This document shows positions 59,139 through 64,000 of a stretch of DNA of 64,000 nt, piece by piece (positions within the stretch are counted from its first letter, which is position 1; every line of letters begins with the position of its first letter). Origin of the DNA: Nocardia transvalensis (lineage in GTDB: Bacteria > Actinomycetota > Actinomycetes > Mycobacteriales > Mycobacteriaceae); assembly GCF_015477765.1 (NCBI RefSeq), contig NZ_JADLQQ010000009.1, forward strand, positions 186,001 through 250,000. Reading direction: 5' to 3'. The notes below the pieces were generated by a model, which searched no databases, was not told the origin of the DNA, and worked only from the letters and a program-made list of their open reading frames with translations. The position numbers were made by a program, and so were the translations under genes.

Positions 59139-60098
59139 GTGCTGCACCTGCGTGTGATCTGCCCGCCGGAGTCGACCGACGCCGCCCTGGCCGCGCTGCG
59201 GTCGGATCAGGGAGCAACGCTGGTCACCGTGCAGCGCGGCGCGGCCGTCGAACCGGTCGGCGATGTCATCGAGGCCGACGTCGCCCGGGAATCGGCCAAC
59301 GATGTGCTCGGGGTGCTGTGCGAACTGGGCATCCGGCGCGACGGCGGCATCATGCTGACTCCGGTGGAGACGGCGCTGTCGGACGTGGCCGAGAAGGCGG
59401 TGGAGGCGGCGCCGGGCGATCCCTCCGACGCGGTGGTGTGGGAGGAGCTGATCGCCCAGACCCACGAGGAGTCCACGCTCAGTCCGACCTTCCTGGCCTT
59501 CATGACGATCGCGTGCCTGCTCGCGGTGGTCGGCGTGGCCACCGACTCCCCGGTGACGGTGGTCGGGGCGATGGTGGTCGGCCCGGAGTTCGGGCCGCTT
59601 GCGGCGGTGGCGGTTTCGATCGTGCGCCGGGACTTCCGGCTGGCGCGGCGCTCGGCGCTGGCGCTGCTGATCGGGTTCCCGGTGGCGATGGCCGTCGCCA
59701 TCGTGGCGTCGCTGCTGTGGGAACGGCTGGAGTGGATAACCCTGAGCGGGGTCAGGGACATCCACAACGTCGACTTCATCTATGAGGTGGGGCCGTTCTC
59801 GCTGGTGGTGGCGCTGCTGGCGGGAGCGGCGGGCATGCTGTCGCTGGTCACCTCGAAATCGTCGGCGCTGGTGGGCGTGTTCATCTCGGTGACGACGATT
59901 CCGGCGGCCGGTTTCGCGGCGGTGGCGATCACCCTCGGCGAATGGCGTGAGGCGTTGATGTCGGTCGGTCAGCTCGGGGTGAACATGGTCGGCATCGTGG
60001 CGGCGGGGGTCATCGTGCTGCAGTTGCGCCCGCACCACGGCCGGGAGGCCGGGCCGATCGATCGGCTCAAGCGCTGGTGGTTGTCCGACGACGCTTGA
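59139..60098 (+). CDS. DUF389 multi-pass membrane protein
   Basis: The 319 residues have an N-terminal ferredoxin-like cytoplasmic domain (LHLRVICPPESTDAALAALR) and about six membrane helices in the DUF389 (TIGR00341-type) arrangement. Hallmarks are FLAFMTIACLLAVVGVATDS and VVGAMVVGPEFGPLAAVAVS. The biochemical function of the family is unknown. It begins at GTG 59139, 75 bases after aspS. Confidence 0.85.
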   Translation: MLHLRVICPPESTDAALAALRSDQGATLVTVQRGAAVEPVGDVIEADVARESANDVLGVLCELGIRRDGGIMLTPVETALSDVAEKAVEAAPGDPSDAVVWEELIAQTHEESTLSPTFLAFMTIACLLAVVGVATDSPVTVVGAMVVGPEFGPLAAVAVSIVRRDFRLARRSALALLIGFPVAMAVAIVASLLWERLEWITLSGVRDIHNVDFIYEVGPFSLVVALLAGAAGMLSLVTSKSSALVGVFISVTTIPAAGFAAVAITLGEWREALMSVGQLGVNMVGIVAAGVIVLQLRPHHGREAGPIDRLKRWWLSDDA

Positions 60099-61355
60099 TC
60101 AGGCGATCGTCCTGCCGGTGAGGAAGCGGTAGGCGTAGGTCACCGCGATGGCCGACACCGGCCCGGCGATCAGCAGGCCCAGGCCGCACAGCAGGGCGCC
60201 CGCGACGGTCATCACGAGCACGGCCAGCGCCAGCAGCAGTGTCGGCACCCAGTTCGCGACCACCAGTTGCACACTGGATTTGACGGCGGTGAACGGATCC
60301 TGATCCTGATCGATCACGAAGTGCAGCGAGAACATGCACAGGTATCCGACGATGATCGCCGGGAAGACCAGGCACAGCGCGGCCACGCAGGCGGCGGCGA
60401 AGACGATCAGCGCGGTCAGCAGCACATTGCCCGCATTCACGAAGCCGAAGAAGCCTTGGAAATCGGGTGGTGTGCCATCGGTTTCGTAGAGGGCCCCGCG
60501 AATCATGGCCGCCTGCAGCAGCCACACCACGACCGTGACCGCCAGGAAGATCAGCAGCACCGGCAGGAGCGAATTCACCTCGCCTACCCGGACCACGAGT
60601 GTGACCGCCAAATAGGCGACGAAACCGACGAGTGTGATGGCGATCCACGGAATCGGATTGGCGCGGAAGTGATCCCAGCCGTAGCCGAGCGCGCGACCGA
60701 TGCCGAGGCCCTGCGGCTGGGCCGGAGCCCCGTAGGGCTGACCGGCGTAACCCGGGGCTCCGGGCGGAGGCGCCCATCCGGGCGGCGGCATGGCCCCGGG
60801 CGGAGCGTCACCCGGCGGCGGGTATGGGCCGCCGTATTGAGCTTCGCCGGGCGGGGGATATGCGCCGTGCTGAGGTTCGCCGGGCGGGGGATATGCACCG
60901 GGCGAAGCTTGTCCCGGTGGGGGATACGCGCCGGGCGAACCCTCGCCGGGAGGCGAGTATCCGCCCGGCGGAGTGCCGCCGGGAGCGCCGGTCGGTGCCC
61001 CGCCGGGATACCCCTGGGGCGATCCGTGACCAGGTGACCCGCTCGGCGGCGCGCTCGCTCCCGATACCGGCGGTGGTGGTGGGGCGCCGGTCACGGGCGG
61101 CGGGGGCGGGACCGCAGCGGGCATCGGTGGCGGCGGTTCGACGGGTTCGCTGCCGTACTGTGGCGCACCCGGCCCCTCGAACTGCGGGTATCCGGCAGGG
61201 CCGGGCATCTGGTGCCGTCCGTGCCCACCGCCGCGAGCGCCGCCGGGCGCGTCGGGTTGGGCCGGATTCTGATGCTGTCCCGAGCCTGCCGTGGACCGCT
61301 CGTCACCACCCTCGGCGGGCGTGTCGCCGGGCGCTGACTGCGGAGAGTCGGACAT
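60099..61355 (-). CDS. Proline/glycine-rich multi-pass membrane protein
   Basis: The 418 residues contain a cytoplasmic N-terminal half of repeated Pro-Pro-Gly blocks (YPPPGE-type, roughly residues 70-210). Five or six membrane helices follow (including WIAITLVGFVAYLAVTLVV, LPVLLIFLAVTVVVWLL and TLLLALAVLVMTVAGALLCG). It corresponds to the Rv2560-type membrane proteins found near aspS in mycobacteria. Function unknown. It is convergent with the DUF389 gene with stops adjacent. Confidence 0.85.
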   Translation of the reverse strand: MSDSPQSAPGDTPAEGGDERSTAGSGQHQNPAQPDAPGGARGGGHGRHQMPGPAGYPQFEGPGAPQYGSEPVEPPPPMPAAVPPPPPVTGAPPPPPVSGASAPPSGSPGHGSPQGYPGGAPTGAPGGTPPGGYSPPGEGSPGAYPPPGQASPGAYPPPGEPQHGAYPPPGEAQYGGPYPPPGDAPPGAMPPPGWAPPPGAPGYAGQPYGAPAQPQGLGIGRALGYGWDHFRANPIPWIAITLVGFVAYLAVTLVVRVGEVNSLLPVLLIFLAVTVVVWLLQAAMIRGALYETDGTPPDFQGFFGFVNAGNVLLTALIVFAAACVAALCLVFPAIIVGYLCMFSLHFVIDQDQDPFTAVKSSVQLVVANWVPTLLLALAVLVMTVAGALLCGLGLLIAGPVSAIAVTYAYRFLTGRTIA

Positions 61356-61586
61356 TGTCGGGGGCCTTTCCGATCACCTGGGTTGCGGTGTGGCGCAGAG
61401 CAGTTGACGATGAGACAACCGGACCGGCCAGGAAGTGTCAAGCAACCGGCACTGCGGTGTCCGCGACGGACCGGACGTGAAGCGATCGCGATACCCGTCG
61501 AGCATCATGCGCGGTAGCGAACCCTTCACAAAGACACGCCGAGCGACGCGCGAAAGGATGCGCAACCGCTCGCTGAAAGTGACCTG

Positions 61587-62777
61587 ATGCGAGTAACTTG
61601 GGATCCGATGACCGCACTATTGGCCGAACGCGCCGCCGAAGTCGTGTCCGCGGCACAACAGTTGCTCACAAAGCGAATGGGTGCTCCGGTAAAGCTGAGC
61701 GATCCGATCGAACTCAGTGGCAGTGGTAGGACGACGGTATTACGTGTGCGTGTGGCGGAGAACGCCTTTTCACTTCCTCGGACCCTGATCGTGAAGCAGG
61801 TCCGCGGTTCCGCGCACGATCGTCGGATCGGTGGCCTCGCCCCCGGTGTCGCGAGTATCGACTCCGCCTTCCTGCGAGAGGCGGTGTCCTATCAGTTCAC
61901 CACCGCCCTCTCGAGCCGACATCGGCCCGGCGCCTATCTGCTCGCGCACAGCCTGCCCGACCGGCTGCTGATCCTCAGCGACCTCGGCGAGAACACCTCG
62001 CTGACTTCGGTGCTGCAGACCGGCGTCGAACCGGCCAGCCGCAATGCGCTGATGGCGTTCGCGCAGGCGCTGGGCAGGATGCATGCCGCGACGGTCGGCC
62101 GGGAGGCCGATTTCGTCGCCCTGCTGCGGCGTGTCGATGTGTCGCATCGCATCGACGGCATCGCCCAGCAGGCGGAGGCCGCGATCAACGAGGTGCCCCG
62201 GCTGCTGCTGCGCGATATGGGTCTCGAGGTTCCCGGCGAGATCGCCGAGCGGATCGTGCGCGGCAATCGGCTGTTCTCGGCCGGACGCTTCCGCGCGTTC
62301 AGCCCGTCGGACCTGTGCCCGGACAACGTGATCCTCAACGAGGAGGGCGCCCGGTTCCTCGACTACGAGTGGGGCGGGTTCCGCGACGCCACCCTGGATA
62401 TCGCCTATGCGCTGGTGTCCTTCCCGGGCTGCCTGTGCGATTTCGAGCTGTCGCGCGAACGCGCCCGGCAGATGGTGGAGGCGTGGCGTTCGGAGGTGGT
62501 CGGCGTGTGGCCGGCGCTGGCCGACGACGCGCTGCTGGCCGAGCGGATCCTGGAGGCACGCCTCATCTGGGTGTGGCTGACCACGTTCTGGTTCCTGCCC
62601 GCCGACCACACCCGCATCGCCGCCGCGCGCGAGCACGGCCTGTCGGTCCCGCGGTCGGCGGCGCTGATCAACCGCTGGGCCGCCCTCGCCGAGGACGCCC
62701 GCTGCACCGGCGACGATCCGCTGGGCGACTTCGCCGAACACGTGTCGGCGTCGCTCGAGGAGTACTGGGAGGAGTAG
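61587..62777 (+). CDS. Aminoglycoside phosphotransferase-fold protein
   Basis: The 396 residues show the APH/choline-kinase fold: RTLIVKQVRG (ATP-binding Lys), the Brenner-type loop PSDLCPDNVILNEEG and the metal-binding FLDYEWGGFRD. The usual HGD of the catalytic loop is PSD here (His replaced by Ser), though the Asp and Asn are kept. The substrate is probably a small metabolite rather than an aminoglycoside. ATG 61587 is taken; a second ATG seven codons later is possible. Confidence 0.8.
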   Translation: MRVTWDPMTALLAERAAEVVSAAQQLLTKRMGAPVKLSDPIELSGSGRTTVLRVRVAENAFSLPRTLIVKQVRGSAHDRRIGGLAPGVASIDSAFLREAVSYQFTTALSSRHRPGAYLLAHSLPDRLLILSDLGENTSLTSVLQTGVEPASRNALMAFAQALGRMHAATVGREADFVALLRRVDVSHRIDGIAQQAEAAINEVPRLLLRDMGLEVPGEIAERIVRGNRLFSAGRFRAFSPSDLCPDNVILNEEGARFLDYEWGGFRDATLDIAYALVSFPGCLCDFELSRERARQMVEAWRSEVVGVWPALADDALLAERILEARLIWVWLTTFWFLPADHTRIAAAREHGLSVPRSAALINRWAALAEDARCTGDDPLGDFAEHVSASLEEYWEE

Positions 62778-62907
62778 GGGTAGCGGAGTCGGGGCTGCGG
62801 TATTCGGGCATTCCGCACGGTGACGCGAGGTCCGGGGCGAGACTGGACGTGGGGGTTCCGGTCGATCAACCCTTCGTCGTTTCGTTCGCGCGTAGAGAGA
62901 GTCCGTC

Positions 62908-63999
62908 ATGGCCATTCGCCGGTCCAAGGTTCCGCCCCTACCCGTTCTGCAGGTTCTGGAACGCTTCCGTAACGCGCTGACCGCCGTGCACCGCCGCAGC
63001 GTGCCGCCGCCGGTGGCGCTGCTCGAGATCGTCCAGGGCGCCTTCCTGTCCCAAGCCCTGTATGCCACGGCCGAACTCGGCGTCGCCGATGCGCTCGCCG
63101 CAGGACCGCTGCGGCTCGACGAGCTGGCGGCGCGTGTGGGTGCCCGGCCGGATGCGCTGCGCCGACTGCTGCGACCACTGGTGAGCGAGGGAATATTCGC
63201 TTGTCGTGGCGAGACCTACCGCCTGACCCGGCTGGGGCAGCCGCTGCGTAGCGACGCCCCGGTGTCGGTGCGGGGCGGTCTGCGCTTCTTCGGCGATGCC
63301 AGACACCTCGGGCTCTGGGGATTGCTGCCCTCGACCGTCCGCACCGGTGAGGTCGCGACGAACCAGCTGTACGGGATGCCGTTCTTCGACTACATCCAGA
63401 AGGACCGCGAGTTCGGTGAGCTGTTCGACTCCGCGATGACCGGGATCTCGGAGATGACATTGGAGCCGACGCTGGCCGCCTACGACTTTTCGGCATTCGG
63501 CACCATTGTCGACATCGCCGGTGGTCGCGGCCGGTTGCTCACCGAGATTCTCACCAGGACACCGCGGGCCCGAGGAGTGCTGTTCGATCTGCCCGAGGTG
63601 GTGGCGCCGGTACCACAACGGCTCGCCGAGCTCGGACTGGCCGACCGTTGCACGGTGGTCAGCGGATCGTTCTTCGGGGAGGTGCCCAAGGGCGGCGACG
63701 CCTACATCCTCAAGCACATCATTCACGACTGGCCCGATGAGCAGGCGGCACGAATCCTGGCCAACGCCCGCGCGGCCATGACGGATTCCGCACGCCTGCT
63801 GCTGATCGAACTGGTCCTGCCGTCGGGCAACCGCCGCACCTTCGGCAACCTGCTGGACCTGGAGATGATGGTTTCCGCGGGCGGCCGCGAACGCACCGAA
63901 CAGGAGTACCGCGACTTCCTCGCCGCCAACGGCTTCGAACTGCTCCGCCGCATCCCCACCGCCAGCATGGACACCATCCTCGAGGCCCGCCCGGTCTGA
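62908..63999 (+). CDS. SAM-dependent O-methyltransferase
   Basis: The 363 residues are complete up to the last bases of the window. An N-terminal winged-helix dimerisation domain (QALYATAELGVADALAAGPL, LDELAARVGARPDALRRLLR) precedes a Rossmann SAM-binding domain (VDIAGGRGRLLTEILTRTP). The catalytic-His region is YILKHIIHDWPDEQAARIL. It is related to the plant-type and polyketide/carotenoid O-methyltransferases common in secondary metabolism. GAGAG precedes ATG 62908. No biosynthetic genes are visible inside the window, so the substrate is unknown. Confidence 0.9.
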   Translation: MAIRRSKVPPLPVLQVLERFRNALTAVHRRSVPPPVALLEIVQGAFLSQALYATAELGVADALAAGPLRLDELAARVGARPDALRRLLRPLVSEGIFACRGETYRLTRLGQPLRSDAPVSVRGGLRFFGDARHLGLWGLLPSTVRTGEVATNQLYGMPFFDYIQKDREFGELFDSAMTGISEMTLEPTLAAYDFSAFGTIVDIAGGRGRLLTEILTRTPRARGVLFDLPEVVAPVPQRLAELGLADRCTVVSGSFFGEVPKGGDAYILKHIIHDWPDEQAARILANARAAMTDSARLLLIELVLPSGNRRTFGNLLDLEMMVSAGGRERTEQEYRDFLAANGFELLRRIPTASMDTILEARPV

Positions 64000-64000
64000 G

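Noticed and set aside
57069..60038. Very long open frame on the minus strand opposite aspS and the DUF389 gene
   Set aside because: It is the mirror of two well-supported genes in a GC-rich genome; the residue composition (Arg, His, Gly, Gln) is that of an antisense frame and no domain is visible.
1..64000. tRNA, rRNA or other known structured RNA genes
   Set aside because: No cloverleaf-like sequence with an intact T-loop motif and no rRNA-like conserved block was noticed on either strand by eye; a covariance search would be needed for certainty.

Overview
The window is about 64 kb of very GC-rich actinobacterial chromosome, most likely from Nocardia or a close relative. Three things point there. 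The gene order around ruvB, yajC-secD-secF, a solute-binding lipoprotein, apt, relA, ppiB, hisS, a radical SAM gene, a neutral zinc metallopeptidase and aspS matches the mycobacterial/nocardial backbone. Mycolata-type accessory genes are present: a cutinase, an ESX-associated EspC-like pair, and F420-dependent oxidoreductases. There are also sites resembling KstR operators and an actinobacterial SOS box. No rRNA, tRNA, CRISPR array, integrase or complete insertion sequence was seen.

Layout. Positions 1-4.6 kb hold the end of ruvB, then an accessory patch: a soluble VirD4-like ATPase, a protein with four DivIVA motifs, and a divergent TetR/Baeyer-Villiger monooxygenase pair. 4.7-10.4 kb is the yajC-secD-secF-lipoprotein-apt run. 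10.5-15.0 kb carries small and singleton genes: a secreted protein, a membrane protein, a Ddn-like F420 enzyme, an ABC-F protein with a candidate leader, a YnfA-like protein and a PEP-mutase-like enzyme. relA lies at 15.3-17.8 kb, followed by the remnant of a MerR regulator and a DMT-type transporter.

19.5-39.8 kb is the most interesting part. A long cutinase with an insertion inside its catalytic triad precedes a run of tightly spaced, often overlapping genes that look like a chromosomal type IV secretion (conjugation-type) apparatus. The run contains two MinD-like proteins with degenerate P-loops, two small pilin-sized membrane proteins, VirB8-like proteins (one frameshifted), a VirB6/TrbL-like channel protein, an SCO6880-type protein, a VirB4-like ATPase with a huge disordered N-terminus, and a cell-wall hydrolase with M23, lytic transglycosylase and inactivated NlpC/P60 domains. 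It ends with a lipoprotein, a membrane-anchored VirD4 coupling ATPase and a DUF4913 protein. No relaxase or integrase is visible. A strongly structured non-coding element of about 265 bp, with five hairpins inside a 14-bp closing stem, sits inside the cluster. Two degenerate minisatellites flank a coiled-coil gene at its end. The cluster separates relA from ppiB, which are neighbours in mycobacteria, and a second VirD4-like gene lies between ruvB and yajC.

40.6-64 kb returns to backbone: ppiB, hisS, a membrane protein and mdh. Next come an F420 LLM oxidoreductase and a divergent SDR with KstR-like boxes, the EspC/EspB-like ESX pair, an epimerase-type SDR with two KstR-like boxes, and an SOS-boxed radical SAM gene. 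korAB, a Pro/Ala-rich secreted protein, an AT-richer patch with a small orphan membrane protein, the zinc metallopeptidase and aspS follow. The window closes with a DUF389 protein, a Pro/Gly-rich membrane protein, a phosphotransferase-fold protein and an O-methyltransferase.
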